A stretch of DNA of 64,000 nucleotides, from NCBI GenBank assembly GCA_963836605.1, contig CAWIKB010000011.1:434001-498000 (forward strand). The letters are read 5' to 3'. A program made the translations under genes and the position numbers. Positions 16,456 to 25,037 of this stretch are shown here, piece after piece (position 1 is the stretch's first letter; each line of letters opens with the position of its first letter). The stretch is from Bog-473 sp963836605. GTDB taxonomy: Bacteria; Actinomycetota; Acidimicrobiia; Acidimicrobiales; RAAP-2. The notes beneath the pieces are model-generated. The model did no database searches. It was not told the DNA's origin and saw only the letters and a program-made list of their open reading frames with translations.

Positions 16456-16941
16456 CTACGGGGATTTGTGATCGGTCCGTACCCATGCCGGCAGGTGCAC
16501 CGCGGTGCCATCGGGCCGGTGCCGCAGGCTGAAGACCACCTGGACCCGTTCGCCGATGACGATGGTGGAGGGATCGATCTCATTGATGGCGCCGCTCGGG
16601 CCGGTGACGAGATTGCCCACCATGCGGACCTGCGGGTCCTCATCGAGCGTCACGGTGATGACGGGATAGGGCGCAAACGGGGCGTAGGCGGGGAGCAGCG
16701 GCGGATGCGCCACCACGTAGGACCAGATCGTCCCTCGCCCCGAGACGGCCCGCCATTCCCGCTCGGTGGATTGGCAGTGCGGGCACATGACCCGGGGGGG
16801 GAACCGGTAGGCGCCGCAGGCCCCGCAGGTTTGGACCCGGAGCTCGCCGCGCGCGGTGCCCTCCCAGAAGCCCGCCGACTCCTCGTCCCCCAGCGGAACG
16901 AGGAATCCGTCGGTGCCCGGAGGTGCGGTCTCGATCGCCAT
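16456..16941 (-). CDS. DUF35 zinc-ribbon/OB-fold protein
   Basis: Protein of 161 residues with a rubredoxin-like zinc ribbon (CGACGAYRFPPRVMCPHC, two CxxC pairs) followed by an OB-fold (GTIWSYVVAHPPLLPAYA and DGTAVHLPAWV). DUF35 proteins partner thiolases and hydratases that act on acyl-CoAs, for example in steroid side-chain degradation, where they channel or bind the CoA moiety. The frame stays open far upstream as a shadow of the aldehyde dehydrogenase; ATG 16941 gives the family length. It is divergent from the aldehyde dehydrogenase gene. The nearest thiolase in this window is 16 kb away. Confidence 0.92.
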   Translation of the reverse strand: MAIETAPPGTDGFLVPLGDEESAGFWEGTARGELRVQTCGACGAYRFPPRVMCPHCQSTEREWRAVSGRGTIWSYVVAHPPLLPAYAPFAPYPVITVTLDEDPQVRMVGNLVTGPSGAINEIDPSTIVIGERVQVVFSLRHRPDGTAVHLPAWVRTDHKSP

Positions 16942-17094
16942 GGCGCCTAGTCTCGCCGCCACGACGGCCGGCGGCCAACCCCGGTCCGGGCCCGGGACCA
17001 GGGTGCGCCACCTGCAACTTTGGCGCCCCGTCATCGGGGGGATCACAATGTGACGCGCCGTCAGATCATCTGGCCTCGTCGACAGGGAGCACAT

Positions 17095-18567
17095 ATGGCC
17101 GAAAGCAGCAGTCGCCACGAATCGCAACTCCTCATCGGGGGGAAATGGGTCGAAGCCTCCGAGGGCACCTACGACATCATCAACCCGGCCACCGAAGGGG
17201 TGGTGGGCCAGGCCCCCAACGCCGGCGCGTCGGACGCTCGGTCGGCCGCCGCGGCCGCCGCAGAAGCCCAACCGTCCTGGGCGGCTCTGTCGGTCGAGGA
17301 GCGGGGCGACCTCATGCGGGCCGCCGCCGCGGCCATCCGGGCCAAGTCGGCCGAGCTGCTGCCTCTCGTGATCGCCGAGACCGGTGCCACGGCAACGGTG
17401 GGCTCGCGCATGCAGGTGCCCGTGGCCGCCGACCGCTTCGAGCGCTACGCCCGGGATCCGCGCCAGGTGCTCCAGACCCCTCTGCTGCCCCAGTCGGCGC
17501 AAGCCACCCCGCTGGCCCCGGGCGGCATCATCGGCGGCATGATCAATCGGCAGCCGGCCGGCGTCGTGGCCTGCATCACGTCGTACAACTTCCCGATGGT
17601 CAACATGGCCGGCAAAGTGGCGCCGGCCCTGGCCGCCGGCAACACGGTGGTGGTCAAGCCGGCGCCGCAGGACCCCCTGGCCATTGTGGAGTTGGTGCGC
17701 ATCCTCGATGAGGTTGGGTTCCCGCCGGGGGTGGTCAACCTGGTCAACGGCAACGGTCCCGCCTCGTCGGCCGCCCTGGTCGACGCCGACGACGTCAACT
17801 GCGTCAGCTTCACCGGCTCCACCCAGGTGGGTGTGACCATCGCTGAGAAGGCCGCCCGCAGCATGAAGCGACTCCTCCTCGAGCTCGGCGGAAAGGGCGC
17901 GTGCGTCGTCTTCGACGACGCCGACGTCAAGGCCGCCATCGGCTGCATCGGCTCGACCTGGTCCTTCCACTCGGGACAGATCTGCACCGCTCCCACCCGG
18001 GCCGTCGTCCACCGGAGTCTCTTCGAGCAGGTGCGCGACGGGCTCGTGCAGTACGCCGGCTTCCTCAAGGTCGGCGACCCGACGGATACGGCCACCATCG
18101 TCGGCCCGGTCATCTCGGCGGCCCAGCGTGGCCGCATCGAGGCCCACATCGCCACGGCGGCAGAGGACGGCGGCGAGGTCATCATCGGAGGCGAGCGCCC
18201 GACCGATCTGCCGACGGGCTTCTACGTCGCACCCACCCTGATCACGGGCGACAACTCCATGCGGGTGGCCCGAGAGGAGATCTTCGGGCCGGTCATCACC
18301 CTGATCCCCTTCGACGACGAGGAGGAGGGCATCGCCATCGCCAACGACACCGAGTTCGGGCTCTACGACTACGTCTTCTCCAAGGACGGCGCGCGGGCGT
18401 TCCGGGCGGCCAAGCAGTTGCAGGCGGGGCACGTCGGCATCAACACGGCCCAGCGCAATCACGATGCGCCCTTCGGCGGCTTCAAGATGAGCGGGGTCGG
18501 CCGGGACGGTGGGGACTTCGGCCTCCTGGCCTACACCGAGCCGCAGGCCGTCATCTGGACGTCCTGA
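17095..18567 (+). CDS. NAD(P)-dependent aldehyde dehydrogenase
   Basis: ALDH superfamily enzyme of 490 residues that oxidises an aldehyde to the acid. The general base is E263 in LELGGKGACVVFDDAD and the nucleophile C297 in SGQICTAPTR; SYNFPMVNMAGKVAPALAAGN forms the cofactor-binding start and FGPVITLIPFDDEEEGIAIAN the C-terminal core. ATG 17095 has GGGAG eight bases before it, which decides against the open frame upstream. No clear substrate specificity can be read. Alone in its transcription unit, divergent from DUF35 and convergent with an SDR. Confidence 0.95.
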   Translation: MAESSSRHESQLLIGGKWVEASEGTYDIINPATEGVVGQAPNAGASDARSAAAAAAEAQPSWAALSVEERGDLMRAAAAAIRAKSAELLPLVIAETGATATVGSRMQVPVAADRFERYARDPRQVLQTPLLPQSAQATPLAPGGIIGGMINRQPAGVVACITSYNFPMVNMAGKVAPALAAGNTVVVKPAPQDPLAIVELVRILDEVGFPPGVVNLVNGNGPASSAALVDADDVNCVSFTGSTQVGVTIAEKAARSMKRLLLELGGKGACVVFDDADVKAAIGCIGSTWSFHSGQICTAPTRAVVHRSLFEQVRDGLVQYAGFLKVGDPTDTATIVGPVISAAQRGRIEAHIATAAEDGGEVIIGGERPTDLPTGFYVAPTLITGDNSMRVAREEIFGPVITLIPFDDEEEGIAIANDTEFGLYDYVFSKDGARAFRAAKQLQAGHVGINTAQRNHDAPFGGFKMSGVGRDGGDFGLLAYTEPQAVIWTS

Positions 18568-18645
18568 CCCGACCCCGGCCAGGTCAGTGGGTCTGCCGCA
18601 CCTGGACCATCTGGACCATCTCGATGCGGAGGCGCCCGCTGGTTC

Positions 18646-19419
18646 CTAGTGGGCCGGGAGGTCGGTGCGGATCCACCCGCCTGCGGCCAGGTTGCCCCCG
18701 TCCACGTGGAGCGTGATCCCGGTGACGAACCGGGCCAGATCGCTGGCCAGGTAGAGGATCCCCCCGGCCGCGTCCTCCGGGGTGCCGTAGTGCCCCATCG
18801 GTGGGACTGATCCGACGCGGTAGGGCACACCACTCCCGGCCAGGCCGCCGCCCAGGGTCGCCGTGCCTTCGGTACGCATCGCATCGGGCGCCAGCGCATT
18901 TACCCTGATGCCCAACGGTGCCAACTCGAGGGCCAGGGTCTTGGTCAGGTTGGCCTGTCCCGCCTTCATGGCGGCATAGACGGCGTACCCGGGCGCCGCC
19001 CGGTGCGCCTCGATGGTGGTGACGTTGACGATGGCCGCGCCCTGGGGCATGTGCGCCACGCATCGGCGCACCAGGTGGGTCACCTGGGTGAAGTTCTCGG
19101 CTATGAGGGCCGCCTCGCCTTTGACCGAGACGCCGAGCATCGGCGCGGCGAAGGTGCCCCCGGCGTTGTTGACCACGACGTCGATGCGCCCGAACGCGTC
19201 GGCGACGTCGTCGATGAACGCGGTGACGGCATCGGTGTCCCGGACGTCGAGCACGCGAAGTATTGCCCCCTGGTGCTCCGTCATGGTCGCTTCCCGATCA
19301 CACAGCGCGAGCGTGGCGCCTTGGTCGGCGAACAGAGCCGCCGTGGCGGCGCCGATACCGGCCGCGGCACCGGTGATGAGGGTGACCTTTCCCTCGAGAC
19401 CCAGCAGGCTCAGGCTCAC
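18646..19419 (-). CDS. Short-chain dehydrogenase/reductase with Thr in place of catalytic Ser
   Basis: SDR of 257 residues with TGAAAGIG, NNAGG and the YAAMK catalytic tyrosine-lysine motif. The position 13 residues before that tyrosine, normally serine, is threonine (VNVTTIEAHRAAPGYAVY). SDRs with threonine there can be active, but this is uncommon. The C-terminus has FVTGITLHVDGGNLAAGGW. The GTG at 19419 overlaps the LLM oxidoreductase stop (GTGA, 19416-19419), so the two genes are coupled and probably act on one substrate. Confidence 0.92.
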   Translation of the reverse strand: MSLSLLGLEGKVTLITGAAAGIGAATAALFADQGATLALCDREATMTEHQGAILRVLDVRDTDAVTAFIDDVADAFGRIDVVVNNAGGTFAAPMLGVSVKGEAALIAENFTQVTHLVRRCVAHMPQGAAIVNVTTIEAHRAAPGYAVYAAMKAGQANLTKTLALELAPLGIRVNALAPDAMRTEGTATLGGGLAGSGVPYRVGSVPPMGHYGTPEDAAGGILYLASDLARFVTGITLHVDGGNLAAGGWIRTDLPAH

Positions 19420-20264
19420 ACTTGCGGGGCCAGCCCGAATCGGTGCGCGAAGGCCTCCATCCCCTCGAGCGCTTCCCGCGAGCGACGCCAGGGCGACACG
19501 ATCAGCCGGCTGATGCCGGCCGCCTCCCAGGCCGCCAGGTCCTGCTCGGACTCGCAGAGGCCTCCCACCGTGCATTCGAACGGCGCGCCGGCCCTGCCGG
19601 CTCGCGCCATGTGACCCCGTATGACCGAGACCGCGGCCGCCGCCGTCTCGGGGGTGTGGCTCATGCCGATCCATCCGTCCCCGAGCTCCCCGGCGCGCCG
19701 CAGGGCGCGGGCCGACTCGCCCCCGATGTGGATCGGGATGGGCTGCTGCGTCGGCTTGGGCTCGAACGCCACTTCGGCGAAGGGGAAGAACGGGCCGTCG
19801 TGGGCCACCATGGGTTCGGTCCAGAGGCGACGACAGACTCCGATGGCCTCGTCCAGCCGGGCCCCGCGGGTGGAGGGGTCGACGCCCATGGCGATCCATT
19901 CGGCCTCGAGCCACCCCGCCCCGGCCCCGATCGTGGTGCGGCCACCGGAGAGCCAGTCGAGCGTGGCGAAGGCCCGGGCGGTGATGAACGGGTGCCGAAG
20001 GCCCAGGAGGTAGACGTAGGTCCCCAGCCGGATCCGCTCCGTGCGGGCGGCCACATACGACAGGAGGGCCGAGGGGTCGAAGAGTTTGGTGTCGGGGGGC
20101 ACGGGAGGGTGCTCGACCCCGGCGTAGGGCGAGCCGGCCATGTCCGTGGGGAGCACCAGGTGCTCGGGGAGCCAGATGGACTCGAAGCCCAGGCGGTCGG
20201 CCGTCTCCGCGGCGTCGATCCACGAGTCCGAACGCAGCCGGCCGAACGTGACGGCGAACTTCAC
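19416..20264 (-). CDS. LLM-class F420-dependent oxidoreductase
   Basis: Luciferase-like protein of 282 residues, with FESIWLPEHLVLPT, RIRLGTYVYLLGLRHP, SGGRTTIGAGAGWLEAEW and PIPIHIGGESARALRRAGELGDGW. This pattern is typical of the TIGR03619-type F420-dependent enzymes. A GGGGG/GGAG run lies before ATG 20264, so translation is leadered. It is the first gene of a two-gene operon with the SDR below it. Substrate unknown. Confidence 0.92.
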   Translation of the reverse strand: MKFAVTFGRLRSDSWIDAAETADRLGFESIWLPEHLVLPTDMAGSPYAGVEHPPVPPDTKLFDPSALLSYVAARTERIRLGTYVYLLGLRHPFITARAFATLDWLSGGRTTIGAGAGWLEAEWIAMGVDPSTRGARLDEAIGVCRRLWTEPMVAHDGPFFPFAEVAFEPKPTQQPIPIHIGGESARALRRAGELGDGWIGMSHTPETAAAAVSVIRGHMARAGRAGAPFECTVGGLCESEQDLAAWEAAGISRLIVSPWRRSREALEGMEAFAHRFGLAPQV

Positions 20265-20688
20265 TCCAACCCCCTTGGTCGGCGGCCAAGCTAGTGGTAA
20301 CCGCCGCAGCCCGCAGCCGTCCGGGTAGACCTGCGCCTATTCCCGTTCACCGCCCGCAGTGGTTCGGCGACTACGCAGAAGGCAAAACACGCGTTCATCT
20401 CGGTCATTGGACGACGGGTCGGAATCACCGTCAGTGCGCCCGAGGTAGACCAGATCCAACGCGTCCCCACCCGGCGCGATCGAGGACCCGGAGTAATCCT
20501 TCTGGTGAGTAAATCCACCAGGCCGCCCACCCTTAAGCGTCTCTCATGGAATCCGCGGCGATCGCCTCTGCCAGTTCATCGGTATGCGAGTGGGTTTGCT
20601 CAACGACTGACGCCCATCAAAGCCGTGGTCGATGGGAAGCACGTGATCCCAATTCACAAATACCAATCATGACGCCAAAGGTGCTCAT
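20265..20688. other. 424-base gap without a recognised gene
   Basis: Base composition is visibly less GC-rich than the flanks. On the minus strand one frame is open from 20543 to a TAG at 20337, reading HQKDYSGSS, VYLGRTDGDSD and VFCLLRSRRTT, but it has no ATG, GTG or Shine-Dalgarno and I do not recognise it. It may be a gene remnant. No tRNA or attachment site was seen. Confidence 0.5.
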
Positions 20689-21492
20689 CTATCGCCCGGT
20701 TCGGGGCGCCCGGGCCACGATCGGCCACTCACACCCGTGGTTCCACACGATGCCATGCTCAGGTTCCGGCGCATCGAAGGCTGCCACGTCGACGAATCCA
20801 ACCCGGCCGAGAGACGCGATGACCGCGGACAAGGAGCACACCCGCATCTCCAGCGTCGCACCGCTCCCGCCGTGGAAGACGAGATCCCGAAAGACTTGAA
20901 GTTCCCCTGCGCTCGTACGGTTGACCAAGACCGGTTCAGTTCCCAAAGTCACAATCTTGTATTCGCAAAGATCGGGGTAGTGCTCCTCGATCGGGCCGTC
21001 GCAGCGCATCGGCACCGTGAGCACGAGCACCCCACCGGGCTTGAGAAGATCGACGAGGTGGGTCAGCGACCGCTCATAGGGAGGGGCGACGTGCTCGATG
21101 ACATCGGAGCAGATGACAAAGTCGCACGAACCGGCCAAATCGTGGGGAATTGGGGCCATGATGTCGAGAGTCGGCGACTCGTCGTAGAACGTGTTGCGAT
21201 ATCCGAGGACACCGGACAGCCGACTTGCGTAGCCGTCCCAGTCGGACAGGCCCAGCCCGACGAAGCCCATGCTCGAGGGCATCTCATCGATCGCGAGAGA
21301 TTTTCCAAGTAAGGAAACTGAAAGTGCTGCGATCACGCTGCGAAATCGCACAGTTGAACAACAGGCGGCACAACTGATGACCTCTCTCCCAAATTCTGCC
21401 ATAGCCGCGCTCGACGACAATCCGCACACATTGCATTGGAACGAAACTGGCTCCGCGGTTGGAAATGGTGTGCTGCGCCGGAATCGTCCCAC
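20689..21492 (-). CDS. SAM-dependent methyltransferase with N-terminal Cys-rich zinc-finger-like segment
   Basis: Protein of 267 residues. The first 60 residues carry four cysteines in CNVCGL and CAACC arrangement, likely a zinc site. The Rossmann methyltransferase part shows CDFVICSDVIEHVAPPY followed by LLKPGGVLVLTVPM, the class I post-I and motif IV/V region. The layout resembles methyltransferases in surface glycan and polyketide sugar clusters, but no substrate can be inferred. Codon use is less GC-biased than in the neighbours (many AAT, TTT, AGA codons), which suggests acquisition by transfer. It follows a small unknown ORF by 19 bases. Confidence 0.82.
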   Translation of the reverse strand: MGRFRRSTPFPTAEPVSFQCNVCGLSSSAAMAEFGREVISCAACCSTVRFRSVIAALSVSLLGKSLAIDEMPSSMGFVGLGLSDWDGYASRLSGVLGYRNTFYDESPTLDIMAPIPHDLAGSCDFVICSDVIEHVAPPYERSLTHLVDLLKPGGVLVLTVPMRCDGPIEEHYPDLCEYKIVTLGTEPVLVNRTSAGELQVFRDLVFHGGSGATLEMRVCSLSAVIASLGRVGFVDVAAFDAPEPEHGIVWNHGCEWPIVARAPRTGR

Positions 21493-21511
21493 GGGTCGTC
21501 AGCGTAGAGCG

Positions 21512-21757
21512 TCACTTGGCCTTAGCCAATCCTCTCGCGCCGAAGATCGACGGTGCACCACTTGCTGCTTCAAACGGCCATCGATCGACGGCTTGCGACC
21601 ACATTGCCTCGTTCGCGCAGCTGTGGCTCACCCGCTTGTATGCCAGAACTTCGCCGTCGGTGCGAGCGACCGTAACGTGGTGGCCGTCACGCTCGAGCCG
21701 GTCAACCCGGCCGGCAGCGTTCGGCTCAACGGACCCCGATCCAAGTCTCACATTCAC
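21512..21757 (-). CDS. Small hypothetical protein
   Basis: Possible 81-residue protein starting at GTG 21757 (MNVRLGSGS) and ending in FGARGLAKAK. It lies 19 bases upstream of the methyltransferase on the same strand and shares the lower-GC composition of this island. No Shine-Dalgarno sequence and no family are recognised; the frame stays open upstream to about 21830 without another start. It could equally be the remains of a longer gene. Confidence 0.3.
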   Translation of the reverse strand: MNVRLGSGSVEPNAAGRVDRLERDGHHVTVARTDGEVLAYKRVSHSCANEAMWSQAVDRWPFEAASGAPSIFGARGLAKAK

Positions 21758-22011
21758 CCAGTGGTCCGAGGGCCCGAGGACCCGTTGAGCGTGCCCACTC
21801 GCCGCCGCCGGCCCCGCTGGGCCTGCGTCTTCTCAGCAACGTCGTCCCTGCATTCCGTCATGTTGACATGTTCATCACGAGACCTCGGTCTTCGGACCAA
21901 AGGGCTGGCCCGCCTCGTTGCCGGTGGGCCCGACGATCAACCGATCGCCTAGGCTCCAAATCACACAGATTTCGGTGAGATTGGCACCACCCGACCGGAA
22001 CGGAGGCAACG
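21758..22011. other. Gap between the low-GC island and the dioxygenase gene
   Basis: About 250 bases with no supported gene. Only the right end has a clear role: GGAGG at about 22002-22006 is the Shine-Dalgarno sequence of the dioxygenase gene. Confidence 0.4.
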
Positions 22012-22935
22012 ATGGCAATCGACGCTGCGGTCACCGCCGTCGGGGTGCGCCGCCTGAGCGCCCGGATCGGGGCCGAACTCTCAGAAGTCTCGCTGCGCCG
22101 GGCCACCGATGAGCAGATCGCCGGCGTCCGGGGCGCCCTCCTGGCGCACCGGGTGGTGTTCATCCGCCACCAGGACCTCGACGCGCGGGAGCAGATCGAC
22201 TTTGCCCGGCGTCTGGGGCCCCTGACCCAGGGGCACCCGACGCTGCCCGTGGTGGACGGCCAGGAGCTCATCCTCGACCTGGACTCCTTGGCCGGCGGCG
22301 CGGCCAACCACTGGCACACTGACGTCACCTTCGTCGATCAACCCCCGATGTTCTCGGTCCTGCGGGCCATGGTGCTGCCCGAGGTCGGCGGTGACACCCT
22401 CTGGGCCAACACCGTGGCCGGCTACGCCGACCTTCCCGACGACCTGCGCCGGCTGGCTGACGGCTTGCGGGCCGTGCACTCGAACGGCCACGACTACGGG
22501 CGCGCCGACGTGGTGGCCCTGCGGGCCAAGATCGGTGACGAGCGTCTGGCCAACCTGGCCGCCTTCGTCTCCGAGGTCTTCGAGACCGAGCACCCGGTCG
22601 TGCGCGTCCACCCCGAGACCGGCGAACGAGCCCTGCTGCTCGGTGGTTTCGCCCACCGCCTGGTCGGGCACGGCGCGGCCGAGTCGGTGGACCTCATCCG
22701 CATCTTCCAGTCCTACGTCACACGGCCCGAGAACACCGTGCGCTGGACCTGGGAGGAGGGTGATGTGGCCATCTGGGACAACCGGGCCACCCAGCACTAC
22801 GCCATCTTCGACTACGGCGAGGACCGGCGGCGCATGCAGCGGGTCACCACGGCGGGCACTCCCATCGAAGGCCTGGACGGGCGCCCGAGCATCGCCCTCC
22901 AGGGGGACGCCTCCTTGTACAACCTGTTGGAATAG
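22012..22935 (+). CDS. TauD/TfdA-family Fe(II)/2-oxoglutarate dioxygenase
   Basis: Protein of 307 residues of the taurine/alpha-ketoglutarate dioxygenase family. The iron ligands are H102 and D104 (NHWHTDVTF) and the distal H262 (NRATQHYAIFDY); arginines in RRRMQRVT just after it would bind 2-oxoglutarate. GTRP-type C-terminal residues and length fit the family. Members hydroxylate sulfonates, aryloxyalkanoates or related acids. ATG 22012 has GGAGG six bases upstream. The PLP-enzyme gene follows after four bases, so the two are probably cotranscribed. Confidence 0.93.
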   Translation: MAIDAAVTAVGVRRLSARIGAELSEVSLRRATDEQIAGVRGALLAHRVVFIRHQDLDAREQIDFARRLGPLTQGHPTLPVVDGQELILDLDSLAGGAANHWHTDVTFVDQPPMFSVLRAMVLPEVGGDTLWANTVAGYADLPDDLRRLADGLRAVHSNGHDYGRADVVALRAKIGDERLANLAAFVSEVFETEHPVVRVHPETGERALLLGGFAHRLVGHGAAESVDLIRIFQSYVTRPENTVRWTWEEGDVAIWDNRATQHYAIFDYGEDRRRMQRVTTAGTPIEGLDGRPSIALQGDASLYNLLE

Positions 22936-22939
22936 GGCG

Positions 22940-24220
22940 ATGGCCGCCTTCCCGCACACGCCGATGCCCCAGCGCGGGCTGCCGCGGGGAGAGGTCATGC
23001 AGCGCCTCATGCAGATGAAGGAGGGCGACCAGGACTGGCGGGGTGGGCGCGTGTTCAGCCTGGTCTACTCGGCCGGGGACGAGGTCCACGAGTTGCTCCA
23101 GGACGCCCTGTCGCTCTACAGCGCCGAGAACGGCCTCAACGTGCTGGCGTTTCCCAGCATCGGCACCATGCAGCACGACATCGTCGCCAACACGGCGAGC
23201 CTGCTGGGGGCCGACGACCCGGCCAGCGGGGGCGCGGTGGAGGGCTACCTCACCTCGGGTGGCACCGAGAGCCTCCTCCAGGCCGTGAAAACGGCCCGTG
23301 ACGTGGCCCGCGCCGACCGGGGCATCCACCGTCCCGCGGTGGTCGCCGCCGAGAGCGCCCACGCCGCCTTCACCAAAGCGGCGGACTACTTCGACGTCGA
23401 GCTGACGCGGGTCCCCGTCGGCCCGGACTACCGGGTCGACATCGATGCCATGGCCGACGCCTGCACCGACGCCACCATCATGGTGGTCGGGTCCGCGCCC
23501 ACCTATCCCCACGGCGTGGTCGACCCCATCACCGACATCGCGGCCCTGGCCCTGGACCGGGGGATCCTCTGTCACGTCGACGCCTGTATGGGCGGTTTCC
23601 TGCTGCCGTTCCTCACCAGGCTGGGGCGCTTCGCCGAGCCGTTCGACTTCCGCCTGCCCGGCGTGACCTCCATGTCGGCCGACGTCCACAAGTACGGCTA
23701 CGCCTCCAAGGGCGTCTCGGTCATCCTGTACCGGACCCACGAACTGGCCCGGCACCAGGTGTTCGCCACCTCGGATTGGCTCGGCGGTTTCTACGCCTCG
23801 ACGGCGATGGCCGGGACCCGACCGGCCGGCCCCGTAGCGGCCGCCTGGGCCGCGCTCATGCACATCGGTACCGATGGCTACCTGGAGCTGACCCGCACGG
23901 CCCACGATGCCGCACGGGCGCTGCGGGCCGGCATCGAATCGATCGACGACCTGGCCGTGCGGGGAGATCCGCCGGCCACGGTCATCGCCTTCGGGGCCCA
24001 GCACCCCGACCGGCTCGACATCTTCGCCGTGGGCGAACGGCTGCACACCGACGGGTGGTACCTCGACCGGCAGAACCGCCCCGACTCCCTCCATGCCACC
24101 GTGCACGCCGGCAGCGCGGCCACGGTCCCGTTCCTGGTCGACGACCTCCGGCGCGCCACCGGCGCGGTGGGAGACGCGCGCGCGGACGACCGGTCCACCA
24201 CCTACGGGCAGAGCACCTGA
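22940..24220 (+). CDS. Group II PLP-dependent decarboxylase / sphingosine-1-phosphate-lyase-like enzyme
   Basis: PLP enzyme of 426 residues with fold type I features: EGYLTSGGTESLLQAVKTAR, HVDACMGGFLLPF (the aspartate that binds the pyridine nitrogen) and the Schiff-base lysine K251 in SADVHKYGYASKG. The closest general relatives are the sphingosine-phosphate lyase and glutamate/aromatic amino acid decarboxylase group. The reaction could be a decarboxylation or a retro-aldol cleavage of a phosphorylated amino alcohol; the sequence alone does not decide. It starts four bases after the dioxygenase stop. Confidence 0.9.
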   Translation: MAAFPHTPMPQRGLPRGEVMQRLMQMKEGDQDWRGGRVFSLVYSAGDEVHELLQDALSLYSAENGLNVLAFPSIGTMQHDIVANTASLLGADDPASGGAVEGYLTSGGTESLLQAVKTARDVARADRGIHRPAVVAAESAHAAFTKAADYFDVELTRVPVGPDYRVDIDAMADACTDATIMVVGSAPTYPHGVVDPITDIAALALDRGILCHVDACMGGFLLPFLTRLGRFAEPFDFRLPGVTSMSADVHKYGYASKGVSVILYRTHELARHQVFATSDWLGGFYASTAMAGTRPAGPVAAAWAALMHIGTDGYLELTRTAHDAARALRAGIESIDDLAVRGDPPATVIAFGAQHPDRLDIFAVGERLHTDGWYLDRQNRPDSLHATVHAGSAATVPFLVDDLRRATGAVGDARADDRSTTYGQST

Positions 24221-24251
24221 GCCAGCGGGTGCCCCCGCGCCCGGGAACTCC

Positions 24252-25037
24252 TCACGTGGTGGACAGGCCACCGTCGACCGACAAGGCGGCCCCGGTCACC
24301 CCGCTGGCCTCGATCCCGCACAACCAGGCGACCATCGCGGCCGGTTCATCGGGGTCGAGCAGACGCTCCACCAACTGCTGGCGCGCGAACTCCTCGGGCG
24401 AGGAGAGGTCGTAGACGGCGGCCGAGGCGTCGAGCAGGCGCGTCCGGGTCGATCCCGGGCACACCGCATTGGCCGTGATCCCCGTGCCGGCCAAGTCGGC
24501 CGCCAGCGCTTTCACCAGACCGATCACCGCGTGCTTCGATGCGCTGTAGCCGCTCAAGCGACGCAATCCGAGCAGGCCCGCCGCCGAGGCGACCGCGACC
24601 ACCCGGCCCTGCCGCGGCGCGGCAGCGTCGAGCAGCACCGGGACGGCGGCCCCGGCCAGGTTGCGGATCCCACCGACGTTCACATCGAGCTGGACGTCCC
24701 ACTGGGCGTCGCTCGTCTCCCACAGCGGTGGCCCTCCACTGAGCACACCGGCGACGGACACGGCGGCGTCGAGCCGGCCAAAGGACCGGACGGCGGCATC
24801 GACCGCTTCCTGCATGTCGTCGTGGCTCCGCACGTCGCCGATCAGGGTGTGGACCATCGGGCCGTGACGGGCCCCGACGGCATCGAGGTCAGCCGATGTG
24901 GCCAGGGCGTAGTCGAGAGCCGGGTCGTCGGCGCAGACGTCGACCGCCACGACCTGCCAGTCGCCGGCCACCAGGCGGGCCACGGTGGCCGCGCCGATGC
25001 CGCGGGCGGCGCCCGTGACCACCGCGACCGGGCTCAC
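24252..25037 (-). CDS. Mycofactocin-associated SDR oxidoreductase
   Basis: SDR of 261 residues with TGAARGIGAATVARLVAG, DAAVSVAGVLSGGPPLWE and catalytic GYSASK; the C-terminus is ASGVTGAALSVDGG. SDRs found inside mycofactocin loci next to mftE (TIGR04504-type, as I recall) have this form and are thought to keep their nicotinamide tightly bound and to be reoxidised by mycofactocin. GTG 25037 overlaps the mftE stop in GTGA (25034-25037), so it is the last gene of the mftA-B-C-E operon. The coupling to mycofactocin is inferred from location. Confidence 0.9.
   Translation of the reverse strand: MSPVAVVTGAARGIGAATVARLVAGDWQVVAVDVCADDPALDYALATSADLDAVGARHGPMVHTLIGDVRSHDDMQEAVDAAVRSFGRLDAAVSVAGVLSGGPPLWETSDAQWDVQLDVNVGGIRNLAGAAVPVLLDAAAPRQGRVVAVASAAGLLGLRRLSGYSASKHAVIGLVKALAADLAGTGITANAVCPGSTRTRLLDASAAVYDLSSPEEFARQQLVERLLDPDEPAAMVAWLCGIEASGVTGAALSVDGGLSTT

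Noticed and set aside
20265..20688. tRNA gene or attachment site in the low-GC gap
   Set aside because: No cloverleaf, TTCRA-type T-loop or CCA end was found on either strand.
20689..21757. Toxin-antitoxin pair for the small ORF and methyltransferase
   Set aside because: The second gene is a clear methyltransferase with no toxin fold, and the first has no DNA-binding signature.
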